Shown: positions 23,966 through 35,700 of the stretch, piece after piece
Position numbering within the stretch: position 1 is the first letter of the stretch
Layout: every line of letters starts with the position of its first letter
The notes under the pieces: model-generated
Seen by the model: the letters and a program-made list of their open reading frames with translations, nothing else
Told to the model about the DNA's origin: nothing
Database searches by the model: none
Translations under genes and position numbers: made by a program
NCBI GenBank assembly: GCA_030770425.1
Contig: JASJFT010000096.1
Location: 62,001 to 126,000 of the forward strand
Source: Darksidea phi
Lineage: Eukaryota > Ascomycota > Dothideomycetes > Pleosporales > Lentitheciaceae
Direction: 5' to 3'
DNA length: 64,000 bases

Positions 23966-25208
23966 GATGTGTATCCGTCTCTTTCAACGTCTGCGGAATG
24001 TCTGTGGTGTCTCTCCAGCGCCCTCAAAGGGCGGGAGCAGCGTGCGACGGAATGCAATCAGAGAAGTCTGTCGCCAGAAGTCTCCTGCAAAGAATGTAGG
24101 AACGAGCGAGCGATTGGCTTGGTCCCGAGAATGTGTGGGCGGGAGTGGAATGCAGAAGAAGGTCGATGATCGAGATGCGGTACGCTTGATAGGTAGCTCT
24201 TGGAGCTCCGTCGGAATCTCTCAACTGCGACCACCGTCTGTCAGAATATCCCCGTGCTGCAAGAATAGTGTGGTGGGGAGTGTAAGGAGAGAGAGGATGC
24301 TTAGAGTGTGTCTTTGGTCCCTTTGCTTCCAGCCCGAGTACTTTTGCTGCCAAAATGTGTGAGGTTGGGATGTGGCTGGAGAAAGGCTGGGAACGCGCAT
24401 AAACACGCCAGCGCCATGGCAACCGCCAGCGTGGGACGTCACCGCAGCCCAGCCTCGCCCGTCAGCCAATCAGAGTGCTGCCCTGTCTTAGCCGGGGAAT
24501 TAATCTCCTGGGGTCCGCTGCAGGGCCCCGGACCGGACGCCTGCCCGATGATTGCTTCCTCCAACCTCGTCTTTTCTACGCTGCGACGTGGCAATGTGCT
24601 TGCGAAACAAATAAATCTTTGCGTGACCCGTTGCGCGGCCTCGTATGTCGTTCTTGGTCCAGTCAACCTTGCCAAGTTTGTTCCCGCACCCAATTTATAG
24701 TGCGACCATCGTGTTGCGCTACCCGCCCGTCCCAACAAAGTCCGGATGATAGTAATATAGTACCTAAAATTCATCTGCCTCACGGTCGGCAATCGCGTTC
24801 TTCGATGACTGAACCACACATCCAACATGTGGGTGGACGCAAGAAATTGCGACAGTGAATGGATTTCATCAAAACCGAGAAATCTCGCGCAAATCAGGAC
24901 GGAGCGTCGTGCTGCTTGATAACTACTCAGCGTCACGCTTTGGTGTACGACCAAACATCACAGGCGCAACAGAGCAAAGATCATTGTACAGGGTGTTGAA
25001 TTATTCCATTGCCAATAGGCGTGGTATCATACAAAGCATAACCAAGGTTGGAAAGTTGGAGTCAAAACCCCATCCGAACCCATCGTGAACTCCATATCCA
25101 TCTCATCATCGTCTACAAGGGGGGTGGATGCACAGATTGTCCATCGTGGTGACGGACAATCCGTCCAACCACCCCTCATGTCTTGTTGTGGCATTAGAGT
25201 CGTAGCAC
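23966..25208. other. Long intergenic region between FIG1 and HSP9-like gene
   Basis: About 1.2 kb carry no recognisable gene. A CCAAT pentamer lies near 24470 within GTCAGCCAATCAGAG, and a 6-bp inverted repeat (GGTCCG/CGGACC) lies at 24512-24534. A minus-strand ORF of 171 codons at 24439-24954 has no recognisable domain. Confidence 0.4.
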
Positions 25209-25534
25209 TTAGTGCTTGTCGCCGAGGCCAACAGCGTTCTTGGCCTTGTCGAGGACGGAGCCGCCCGATGAGCCGTGAACCTCGCGGTCCTTGGAGCGGC
25301 CCATCTTGTCGCCGATCTCCTGGCCGGTCGACTTCTCAGAGTCGGGCTGAATGCCACTGCAGTAGTTGTTAGCTACGTGTGTATTTGAGGGGGAAACGAG
25401 GCAACATACCGGGCCATCTTGTCGCCGGTATCGGTGAAGGTCTCCTTGACCTTGGTCTGGGTGGACTTGGTGGAGTCGGGGACAGCGCTCTCCTTGAGCT
25501 TGTCGGACCAATCCTTGCGGCCGGCGTCAGACAT
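25209..25534 (-). CDS. HSP9/HSP12-family small stress protein
   Basis: Two exons, 25534-25410 and 25356-25209, encode 90 residues; the 53-nt intron is GTATGT...CTGCAG. The protein opens MSDAGRKDWSDKLKESAVPD and continues with QTKVKETFTDTGDKMARGIQ, the hallmark of the HSP9/HSP12 (WHI11/AWH11) family. It ends in a Gly/Ser/Lys-rich segment (SSGGSVLDKAKNAVGLGDKH). These hydrophilic proteins are unstructured in solution, form helices at membranes and stabilise the plasma membrane under heat, osmotic and stationary-phase stress. Length agrees with the family. No clear STRE (AGGGG) was found close to the start codon, so stress induction is expected from the family only. Confidence 0.93.
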
Positions 25535-26856
25535 GTTGGTTTGGTTTTGTGGTGGGGGTTTTGGTTGATTGAGTGTGAAGGTGAAGATTGAGTATGAAGA
25601 TGAAGCTTGAGTTTGAAGAGCAGTGTTTGAGTGTCGATGGAGAGTTTAGAGCGGAGAGTGAGAGGCCTTAAGTACTGCTCTCGGGCAGGAGAGGTGAGGG
25701 AGATACGTCATTGGAACTTGCTTCCGCATTCAATCGTGGATAGGACAAACAGCAACGGTAGCGGCGGCATGACGGCATAGACGTCATAGCTGCCAGTCGA
25801 GCGGCGTTCTGTAATCCATTGAAATTGCACGCTATTGTGCCCATTGGCTCCTTTGTCTCGTATCGAGGCGCTGCGAGCAGTGATCGTAGTGGGGAGTGAT
25901 GTCATGCCCGTCAGCGTGCCACAATCGCGGCCCGTGCGGCGGCGGTGCGAAACCGGCCACGCCCGTTTGCGAGGGACGAATGGGGAAATGTACATCGGAA
26001 ATCAAGCCCTTGGCCAGATTCCCATGTGAACCCGAGGTGCATTCCTGTTTCAGCCGAGTCGGTTTTTGTGATGGCGTCGAAACTGCCGGTGCCTCCAGCA
26101 ATGGGCAGCTGACGTCTGACGTACCTGGCGTTCTTAGCAAATGTACGGATGGCTATGTGACCACGTTGCAGCAGCAGGAGCATGAGTTGAAGGGATAAGC
26201 GCGCTTGCTAGATGCACCTCGAAGGCGATCAGGATGCGTAATCCGCAGGACTACCTGTAGGAATATTGGTACATTGGCGCGAATTACATCAGAGGCAGAT
26301 GTTGGAGAACAGAGTACAGTAATACCTATAGTGAGCGAGATAATTGTCTTATGGTTACGTTCAAACGTTTGGTGTGGGACAGTTTACTTGCATACATGGA
26401 CTGTTCGAGGCTAGACAAGGAAATGGACGAGAGGAACATGCTATCTGCCTTTTCCTCATTACAAACGGAGGAAATACCTCCGATGCACATGAGACAAGCT
26501 TCTCAAGAGCTAGCGATCAGCTTTCATATTGTATTGGTCGGGATTTTCATAGTGGGAGTCTCTTTTGTAAGGATGTTCTCATTGCATATTGATGTTGAGG
26601 ACCCGTGAAACAATAATCACCAAGTAGCGGACTGCCGGACATCCTAACCAGTCTCATCAGTCAAAAAGCGACTGAAAAAGCAATGTAAAATCCATCACAC
26701 CTGTTATGTAAAAGAGCATTGCGGAACGCCGTGAGAAGAAAAAAGCATGACCGAGCTCGTGAGAATCCGCAACGAGCGCGTGGCAAAGCCCGCCGATGCC
26801 AAAAATTAAACACAGCGCAACAAGTCAACGAAAAAGCAAAAAGATAATTGCGATCA
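25535..26856. other. Intergenic region upstream of the HSP9-like gene
   Basis: These 1.3 kb hold the HSP9-like promoter and, at the far end, the tRNA 3' flank. Short ORFs on both strands (up to 102 codons) show no family character. Confidence 0.4.
26831..26842 (-). terminator. RNA polymerase III terminator of tRNA-Ser
   Basis: On the minus strand a T5 tract at 26842-26838 follows the tRNA 3' end by about 14 nt, with a second T5 at 26835-26831. Runs of T like these end polymerase III transcription. Confidence 0.7.
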
Positions 26857-26953
26857 CGACACGAATAGGGATCGAACCTATGCGGCCGAAGCCATTAGAT
26901 TACTTAAATCAGATGATTCAAGTCTAACCCATTAACCACTCTGGCATCGTGTC
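26857..26953 (-). tRNA. tRNA-Ser(UGA) with a 16-nt intron
   Basis: On the minus strand the ends GACACGA and TCGTGTC pair as a 7-bp acceptor stem, followed by discriminator G (26857). The anticodon stem is TTAGA/TCTAA. The loop is CT-TGA-A before the intron and A after it, so the anticodon is TGA (26920-26918), read as UGA for UCA serine codons. The intron at 26901-26916 sits in the canonical place just after position 37. The long variable arm (TGGCTTCGGCCGCA region) is a class II feature expected of tRNA-Ser. The T arm is ATAGG-TTCGATC-CCTAT. Mature length is 81 nt. Confidence 0.93.
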
Positions 26954-27106
26954 CAATATAATGATTTTCGCACTGTATTTAATTCATGTATAAAATCAAA
27001 AAAGCCGACATAACTGTCAAGCTTCCCGAGAACTAGGATATGTATGGTGGATCGAAAAGGCTAGTTCGGGGGCTAGACAGATTTGATTGGTGCGTATTTG
27101 GCCCAA

Positions 27107-28052
27107 CTACAGGGTCGACTTGGCAGCTAATGACCATGTGCCCGTCCCCTCCTCGTGCTCGACTTTGCCCTCCTTCAACAACTTCTCTAGAATCTGCAAA
27201 ACGCCCTTCTTCGCGGGCTCCCAAAGATTCTGCGGATAATCTTTGTATATTACCTTGACCACATCCATCGCCGTCCACCCGTCCTCTTTCTCCTCCGCCA
27301 ACACGCCCAGGACCTGCTTCTCGCGTTGCTTGCGATGCTTGATGTACTCCAGCACCTTTGCAGGGCCTTCCTCAATTACAGGACCGTGACCGGGGTATGC
27401 GCGCCCCTTGAATTGTGTAGACATGCTCTCAAGCGATCGCATGTATGTGGCTAAGTCTTCGAACACGGCGGTGCCTTGCCCAAGGACGTTGTCGGCAGTG
27501 AACATTGCGTCTTCTTCCTCTAATACGAATGCATTATGATCCGTTGTATGGCCGGGGCAGTACAACGCGCGAAGTGTTGCGCCCTCGGTGGTGAAAGTTT
27601 GCCCGTCGCGGATGTCGTGCCAGCCTTCTTGCGGGTCGCGCTTGTAGATCTGCGTGTTTGGTGAGTGCTTCAGCAGGTCGGCAACGCCTTCGATGTGATC
27701 GTGATGCCAATGTGTCAACAGAGCCTTGTCGATTGTGATCTTCTCCTCTTCCAACACCTTCTTGAGCGACTGTATCCATTCCGGCTTTCCCTGGCCCGTA
27801 TCGATGAGCAGACGTTTCGCGCCCTGTCCGACGATATACGTATTCGTTCCTGATCTCTTTAGTTGAAACTCCTATACTTCCGGACCTCAAGCGCGTACAA
27901 ACCTTGCAGAGTAAACTTGAAGCTTGTCAGACCTCTCGCATCACAAACAACCAGAACACGGAGCTCACCTTGCTCGGATTCCCTCCCAGCACGCGAATCA
28001 CCCGGTCACTGAGCTTCTCAACCGTAGGAAGCGGTACCAAAGGCTCCGCCAT
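27107..28052 (-). CDS. LACTB2-like metallo-beta-lactamase-fold hydrolase
   Basis: Three exons, 28052-27969, 27915-27903 and 27849-27107, encode 279 residues (human LACTB2 is 288). The middle exon is only 13 nt. It is needed to give the family string GGNPSKFTLQGTNTYIVG, which matches LACTB2 from memory (NPGPFTLQGTNTYLVG). The zinc motif is THWHHDH (H79, H81, D83, H84), followed by PGHTTDH and YPGHGPVIEEG. The C-terminus has the winged-helix-like domain of the family (LWEPAKKGVLQILEKLLKEG). LACTB2 is a mitochondrial endoribonuclease in animals; fungal relatives are often labelled with polyketide-associated thioesterase names, so the substrate here is open. No strong presequence is visible. It is head-to-head with the EFM5-like gene (205 bp). 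Confidence 0.88.
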
Positions 28053-28257
28053 GGTGTAATAAAGTCTGTATAACGCAAATGTGAGCGAAGCACGCAATCG
28101 CCGTGGCGGTTGCATGGTACTTCACTGGAAAACATTCCGAGGTTCGGAGTTTAGAGGTTCGCTTTAGTGGTAACCCCGGCGGGGTGGTAGGAAAGTGCAC
28201 TAACACTTTCCTGGAACCACAGCTCTAGCTCGATTCACAACACGCCAAAAAGTTGAG

Positions 28258-29201
28258 ATGGCGCCGATTGACGATGATGACGAGATGCCGTAAGTAGTGG
28301 TATTATGAGGAAGCATGAACGTAGGGCTGATAGGTGAAGACAGCTCTCTGGCGGGGCTCTGGACGCCTTGAAGGAATTTTACGGCGAGCGCGATGCCAGG
28401 CAGAAGCAATTCGAAGATTTGAAGGCGAAAGCTGAGGATGATTTCGAGGGGAAGCTGAGCATGGAGGCGTTTGCTGAGGATTGGAACGCAAGTCAATTCT
28501 GGGTACGAGACTTCATTTAAAGATTGTTGGAACGTATGTTGTACTGATAGTGAAGTAGTACAGCGACGAGACTGCTACAATACTCGCCCGTCAACTTCTT
28601 AATGGGGCTACAGATGACACGCGAATAGCTGTGGTGTCTGCCCCTAGTGCGTTCATCCAGCTCAAGAACTTGCTCGTATGTTTCTCTAGTCACTCATTCA
28701 ACATCCCCATAAAACGCTAATACGACAAGCAGAACTCCGGGGAGTATAAATGCAAACCACAGTTGAAACTTCTAGAATTCGACGAACGCTTCGCCGTCTT
28801 CAGAGAGTTCGTCCAATACGACTTTCAGCAACCGATCAAACTTCCAACCGAGTTGAAGGGGTCCTTCGATCGCATTATTTGCGATCCGCCCTTTCTGAGT
28901 GATGATTGCCAAACAAAAGGTGCGCTACCCTTCGTTCACACCAGCATTTATCTTTAGCTAACACAACGTAGCGGCGTTAACGGTACGCTGGCTCGCAAAG
29001 TCATGGGTGCCAGCGGAAGCACCGGATGCCCTTCGCTTGATCGTGTGCACCGGAGAGCGCATGGAAACTCTTATTTCGAAGCTGTACTCCAAAGTTGGCA
29101 CGAAAACTACCACATTTGAGGTCAAGCATGCAAAGGGATTGAGCAATGAGTTTAGGTGTTATGCTAACTTCGAGTGTGGAGAGTGGAAGTGGGCGACATA
29201 A
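28258..29201 (+). CDS. EFM5: eEF1A lysine methyltransferase, EFM5/EEF1AKMT1 family
   Basis: Five exons, 28258-28289, 28340-28502, 28559-28675, 28733-28919 and 28972-29201, encode 242 residues (yeast Efm5 is 248). It opens MAPIDDDDEMPQLSGGALDA. Exon 2 ends DWNASQFW and exon 3 begins YSDETATILARQLL, the QFWYSDETA landmark of this family. The catalytic motif is IICDPPFLSDDC, an N6-methyltransferase-type (D/N)PPF loop on a Rossmann fold. The C-terminus ends FRCYANFECGEWKWAT. In yeast Efm5 trimethylates a lysine near the N-terminus of elongation factor eEF1A. The five-exon structure is the most fragmented in the window; every join keeps frame. Confidence 0.92.
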
Positions 29202-29796
29202 GATCAACTTCTGTCTGCTCCTGCAGTTTCTCCATTTGATAATCCCACCGAAAGTAACAGATTATCTGTAGATATGAATAGGATTACTCTAGCCAATTAA
29301 GACATTCTCGCCTTCTTTCCCTCCAATGTCGTCCATCTCTATTTCGCCTGGTAGCTTTAAGAGAGAGAGAAAGAGCGTGTGTGTGTTGTCCTAGCTAGAG
29401 CTGGGATACTGCAGCATGGATTCCTCATATCCGGATGCTTGTAGCTTCGCGTTCGGCCGCCCGCCTACTAGATTGATGATTTGGTTCGTCACTTCTGCGA
29501 CCCTGATATCTTGCGTGGGTATGTGGTATGCGCATTTTGGGTGTCCCAGTATTTTAGTTACTTTTGCCCTGACGAGAGACGAGAAGGTGTGAGGTGACAA
29601 GTTGCAAACTTCAGATATCGAAGTAGCTGCGGGACATCATAAATTCATACATCAAAGGTTCCCCTATTGTCTTAGGAACCAGTCTCTACACTCAGTACTG
29701 AATGAAACGGCGCATTGCAAAAGAAATTCAGCTTGTCAACATCAAAACATCGCCTGGAACTCCGTGGAATAACCCGAAAAGGCCGTCTAACCAAGC
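29202..29796. other. Convergent intergenic region EFM5/CYP52-like
   Basis: It lies between two stop codons. It carries a short GA then GT dinucleotide microsatellite near 29361-29390. No gene is seen. Confidence 0.4.
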
Positions 29797-31708
29797 TTAC
29801 TCCTGCGCTTCTCTCAATCTCACCTTCACTCCGTCAGCTGGACACATCGTCAACGTAAGCGAAGTCCTCTCGTATCCATATCCGCCCTTCTCGACAGGCT
29901 CCCAGCTATTACCCACCCCTTCAATCTGCTCAAAGCGCTGCAACAATCGCACAAGCACATACCCCGCCTCTGTAAGCGCAAACTGTTGCCCGATACAAAT
30001 TCTCGGTCCGCCATTGAAGGGAAGATATTCCCACCCACTCCTTCTTCCATTCCATCTCTCAGGCCTAAACTCTTCCGCGTCAGGACCCCAGAGATCTTTA
30101 CGTCGTTGCATACTGTATACACTATACTCAACTTGTTCGCCTTTGCGAATGTATATGGGGGATTTTCCATCTGGGCCGCCGCCGGTGGGAAGAGTCGTGT
30201 CGACCAGGGCGCGGCGGCCGTCGTAGGGGACGACGGGGTAGAGGCGGAGGGTTTCGTTGAGGACCCATTGGAGATAACTGCACGACTTCATGTTTTCGAA
30301 TGTGATTTCTTTCGGCTTGGTGTAAGTACCGAATTCCTCTAGGACAATTGACCGAAGTTTGGCGTAGACGTCTGGATGATTTGTGAACACCATAAAGACG
30401 AAAGAGAGCAGGGAGGCTGTCGTGTCGCGACCCGCTAGAAGGATGTTGATCAGTTGCGAGCGTAGCTCAATAGGATCCCGCGTCGACTCTACAAGTGCAT
30501 CGAGGAAGACGTATTTCGGCTTTCCCTTCGAAGTTGTCTGTGTTGCCGAAGACTTGTCCTTGCTGAGCGCAAGCTGAACGTAGTGATCAATGAATGTATG
30601 GCAGCGTCTACAATGCTCTTGCAACTCCTTCGTGTGCCGCAGCCAGTAAAAGCTACCAAGAGTTCCTGCTTGCGCTATGGCAAGTTGGGCCTGGTCGAAC
30701 GAAAAGGCGTATTCCTTTTCACTAACGGCCATGGGCTTTCTAGTAGATACATATCCAGGTAGGATAGATAACTGCGAGTCCACGGACTCGCCGAAAAGAA
30801 ATTCAGTCGCCGAGTCGAGGGTCAGTCGGAAGAATAGTGGCATGATATCGATGACGGCCGTCCAGCCTGAGGCGCCGGTGGGCAAGTGGCGCATCATATG
30901 TTGGACATGGAGCTCTTCGAGCTCGAGGTCGCTGACTTGGTTGCGGACGAATTGGGGGCGGAGTAGAGCTCTACTATGTTCCCATCGTGCACCGTCTGAC
31001 GCGAACTATGTTTGTTACTATCGAAGCTTCATCTGAAGTTGCTCAACTACCGCAAAGACTCACAATACCTTGCCCTAGCAGGGGAAAGAAGTTTCCATTA
31101 CGCAAGTCTCCAAGGCCAAAGTCCTTGAACTGCGTGGCAAGAACAGTCTGGATGATTTTCGGGTCGATCGTGAACGTCATCTGGGTGCCTAAGATATTCT
31201 GATCACACACATCAGCAGTGTTTCTCGGTGCGCAATGTCTCTCTGCCCTAATCATCGCCCAAATTCTTTCCTGTGAGCGCTTTTGCAGAACCAGTCTCGA
31301 CTGTCATCAACATCTCACACCAGCCTTCTCACCTGAGTCTACCGACTCGACCACCTGAACGTTGACCACCCAAAAGCTAGCGAACTCGACATATCATGAA
31401 AGGCTCATCACACCTACATTGCACACCGTTTCCACAAGACGTCCCTCCCGCTCCGACACCTCATCCGTCACTTCCTTAAACATCTGCGCCAGCGTCTTGC
31501 TTTTGAACGCCTTGCCGACCCTAATAATATGCAGAATTCCTAGAAAGTCCCAGAGACGAACGTGACGGGGACGAACGTGAGGGGGACGCTGGCAGCGGAG
31601 GCGCTTTGCATTGCGGGAATGTCGCAGCTCTTCCAGGATGTAGGCGGTAATTTTGTAGAGGACGAAGGCGATGGCGGCCCATAGGGCGGCGAGGAGGGTG
31701 GTTTGCAT
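29797..31708 (-). CDS. Cytochrome P450, CYP52-like (alkane/fatty-acid hydroxylase type)
   Basis: Three exons, 31708-31427, 31198-31064 and 31005-29797, encode 541 residues. It starts MQTTLLAALWAAIAFVLYKI, an N-terminal ER membrane anchor. The I-helix reads LLAGRDTTASLLSF, the ExxR of the K-helix is in NETLRLYP, and the heme loop is FNGGPRICIGQQFALTEAGY with ligand C476. That loop, together with HSRALLRPQFVRNQVSDLEL, is typical of CYP52 and related omega-hydroxylases of n-alkanes and fatty acids. The first intron is 228 nt, longer than any other here. The join was chosen because it gives the expected spacing from the glycine after the A-helix to NILGTQMTF. Substrate is inferred from family only. 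Confidence 0.88.
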
Positions 31709-32767
31709 TTTCGCTATGAGTGTGATAGCGTAATTTGGGTAGAAAAGGGTACGGGAAGTTGAGGAGTTTCGAAAAGGATGCGGTCTTCTATGTATGTCCA
31801 CTTCTTCTCCTCGGTTAGCTGTTCATCCCTATATCCCTGCAAGTGCGATGAGGGGGGCGTTAGGCAACCATGCTTCTTACACCGCAAAAACCTCTACAAA
31901 TGGCGTCTTGTTCGTCGCGCCCACGCTCTGTAGCTGCCGGATATCCCGCACAACCCAGCCTCGGGTTGATTTTGGTCTTCCTTGGCGGACTAAAATGCGC
32001 AGAACGCGAGGCAATGCAATGAAACAACCAGCATCCGTTCCATCCCTGCTATCCATGCAAAGTGACTATCAAATGGTTAACGATTAACGCCATTCGTCCT
32101 TTCCGTAGCATTCTAGGCTACGCTACGCAAGCTATTATGTGATCCAAAATAGAATGTGTCACTGGTCTGCTCATCTAAATATGCCAAGAGTGCCGAGGTC
32201 CGCGTTCAGCGGGTAGAAGCACGCCGCCGAATCCTGGAAGCTCTGCGTTTTCGAGGCTTATTGGGAGTATGGTATGCGCCTCTCGTACGTGGTCTGATGG
32301 AACAGGAAGTCGAGCCAACCGTTGTATTGGAGGAGTCGTCAGCCGGGTCTTCCGCCGGACGCCGAGGCGACCGACGGGCCGGTTCCCGTACCTGATCGGA
32401 CATGGAGATGTCCCGGGACGCCGGTTGCCTCGACAAGACGGAACAACTGAATCCATCAGAAAGTCAAGTAGAGTGTGGTGGCCTACAGAAAAATACCGGA
32501 CCAGATTAACAACTGGATTGCTGTTGAAAAAATCAAATGCTGACATTTCTACAGAAGAGAAAAGGCTGAGCCAGGATCTTTGACGTCGAAAAACGGTATG
32601 CATCATTAGGTCTCTGATCGTAAGAATATTTCTCGTAGGCACCGTAACCCTCCCCACGACCCAATCATACCCAAGCCCTACCCGGTTCCATCCAAAATGC
32701 GTCACATATATGCAGCAATCATACCGAAAACGCCACTCTAGATATCGAACAACGAATGCTAACCCAT
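31709..32767. other. Intergenic region between P450 and SMC4 3' end
   Basis: About 1.06 kb without a recognisable gene. A minus-strand ORF of 176 codons at 32175-32705 overlaps others on both strands in Arg/Pro-rich frames and has no domain I know. Confidence 0.4.
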
Positions 32768-35700
32768 CTACGCCCTTCCCATGATGTAGTCTTTATTCTC
32801 AATCGTAACACTCTTCGTCTGAAAGCACGTCAGTTTTGGCTCAGGAGCGGACATGGTGGGAAAATGGAGAAGCCTACCATATGATTAACTTTATACACAC
32901 CCACCAACCGCGCAGCAAGTTCGAACATATTATTCCGCAGCGAAATGACGATGAACTGGGCGTTCTTTGTGCGTTGCTGGATGTAGCTTGCGACGATAGA
33001 TACCTGCAGCATGCGCATTAGCTTAGAATTTCAATTTCGATTGATTGGAGTAAGCCGACTCACATTCCTGAAATCCAGTGCAGCATCAATCTCGTCCATA
33101 ACATAAAGCGGCGTGGGCTTATAATGATGCAGCGCGAACACCAAGGCTAAACTGGACAACGTCTTCTCACCACCTGACAAATTCGAAATGTTCTTCCAGC
33201 TCTTTTTGGGTGGCATCACGCTGAATAAAATCCCTTCGGAGAAAGGATCTAGACTGTCAACGAGTTCGAGTTCGGCATTTCCGCCCATGGTGATCATCTG
33301 GTACATCTCCTTGAGACGAGCAGTGATAATGCTGAAGCCCTCCATGAAGCCTTCTAAACGCAGACGACGCAGTTCGTCGCATCGCTTCTTAGCAGCGTCG
33401 CGAGAAGAGACAGCTTCAGCGAGGTCGAGACTCCGGGCCGCGTGTTCTTCGACGCGTTTGCGGTATTCGGCGAGAACGGAGAGGTCGACATTGATGTTTT
33501 CGTTCTTCTTCTCCAACTGCTCGATCTCATCTTTGAGAACGCCTTTGTCCATGTCTTCTAGCTCGTCCTTAGTATATGTGGGCAAGCCCTCAGACTCTTG
33601 TTCTTGGCCGAGATCACTGGTGCTCTGGTACGAGAGCTTCGATAACTTGTCCTGGAAATAGTGCTGCTTCTTCACGTGTTCAGCAAGACCCTTCTGGCCC
33701 TCCTCGAGCTTGTTACGCATCTCGATTTCGATGGCCCTCGTCTCGTTCAACTCAGCTGTTTTTTCGTCAAGCTCCTTCTTCAGGGCCTGAAGCTCCTCCT
33801 TGCGCACTTCCAACGCCTCTTGAGCTTCCTCGGCCCGTTGTCTGATACCGGCAGCATCGCTCTTTTGTGTCTCCATGTCTTCTTCTACCTTCTCGGCGTC
33901 GACAGCAAGCTTTGCGAGCTCCTTGATTGCATCAGCATGGGCTTTCTCATGCTTAGCTCGTTGCTTTTCCTCCTTTGACCTGGAGACCTCTGCATTGGAT
34001 GAGGTATCGGTCAAGGTGTCGATCTGTTGCTTCAAGCCGTCTACCTTAGCCTTCTGGCTTCGAAGTTTTACCCCGCCAATTTCCATAATCTTGTCCTGCA
34101 GGGCTTTAATCTCAGCTTCCACGCCCGCAGTTTCGAGGTGAAGCTTAGAGACCTCCTTCTCGAGAGAGGCGATGCTTTTCTCCAATGCAGAGATGCGGCC
34201 CTTGTCAGACTTGGTTGATGTTTGTTCAGCGCTCAGCTCCTTGATGCGGCGCTTGGAGTCGGCGATGTTGCGGTCGAAGCTGTCTAGCTCAAGCGCAATC
34301 TTCTGAGCCTTTGTCTCTAGCTGGGGTATCTGGTCGGTGAGGTCACGTAAAGCCGTTTCCAGATCGCGCTGCTCTTGTTGGAGCTCAGCGAAGGCCTGTT
34401 CTAGTCCGTCACGATCATGCTCAAGCTTGCTGACCTGATCCTTAGTCACATCTGAGGCAAGCTTTGAGGACATGCCACCCTTGGCCACTCGTGTACCACC
34501 GCCGCTCATAGTACCAGATTTGTCGATGAGCTGCCCATCCAGGGTGACAACTCGCCACCTCTTCGCGCCGTATGCGATTCGGTTAGCGTGGTGAAGATCA
34601 TTTGCCACAAGTGTGTGCTGCAAGACGCTGAAGAATGCTGGTCTGAATCTGTCGTGCTTTGGTTTGACAAGATCGAAGAGTCGTGGAACATTCTCTGGAG
34701 TGTCAATCTCGCTAAGATCTCGTTGCGGAAGACGATCAAGGAGGATGAAGTTGGCTCGGCCAAGGTTGTTCTTACGGAGGTAGTCGATGCACTGCTGACC
34801 GACCTCGACGGAGTCTACAACCAGATTGTCCAGCTGAGGACATGCAGTCGAGATCGCAACGTCGTATTTCTGGTCGATTGCACCTAGGTTACCCAAGCGA
34901 CCATGGAAACCGCTGATACGACCAGACTCCTTCAAGCGCATCAATCCCGTGAGAACATTACCTTGTGTCTGGGTTGCCGAGAGGCTTGCGCGAGCTTCGT
35001 CAGCTTTCTGTCTGGCTCCAGATAGCTTCGCCCGGAGAGCAGGTTCCTTCTGTGCAACATTGTCGAGCTGCGATTGGACCTTTTGCGCTTCCTTCTCCAC
35101 TCGCTTCTTCTCGGCCTTCGTCAGCTCGAGTTCAGCAGCCTTGTTCTCTTTTGCTTCTTCAAATCCGGCGATCTTAGCCTCAACCTCAGCAATGCTCTTG
35201 GCGCCAGCATTCTCCCTCTCGCGCAGAATATCAAGCTCACTCTGCGCGACAGCGATGGCAGATTGCTTATCGTTGATCTTAGCACTCCAAGGCTCCAAGG
35301 ACTTTTGCTTAGCGGCGATCTCGTCGGACAGTCCCTGAGTTTTCCCTGCCAAGCTGGCGCGTACTGCCTCAAGCTCCTTCTCCTCGACCTTCATACTCTT
35401 CTCCAGATCTTCGATTTCGTCTGCGCAGCGCTCAACATCGGCCGCATACTGTTTCGCGAGGGTGTCCGACTCGGAGATGCCGTATTTACTGGCCTCTTTG
35501 GTTTTTTCGAGCTTCTTCTGCTTACCAGCCAGAAACTTCTTTTTCTCTTCAAACTTGACGGTCTCCTTATCGATCTTAGCCACGTCTTTCTGAAGCTCTT
35601 GCGCCTGCTTCTCGAGCTTTTCACATTCTTTTGCGCCCTTCTTGTATTGCTTGTCAAGCTGCTTAATGCCTTCTTCGTTGCCCTGGTGTTTCTGCAGCTC

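Noticed and set aside
24439..24954. 171-codon minus-strand ORF between FIG1 and HSP9-like gene
   Set aside because: No recognisable domain, no good start context and no intron-linked neighbours; treated as chance.
32175..32705. 176-codon minus-strand ORF
   Set aside because: Arg/Pro-rich, with overlapping ORFs on both strands, which suggests compositional openness rather than coding.
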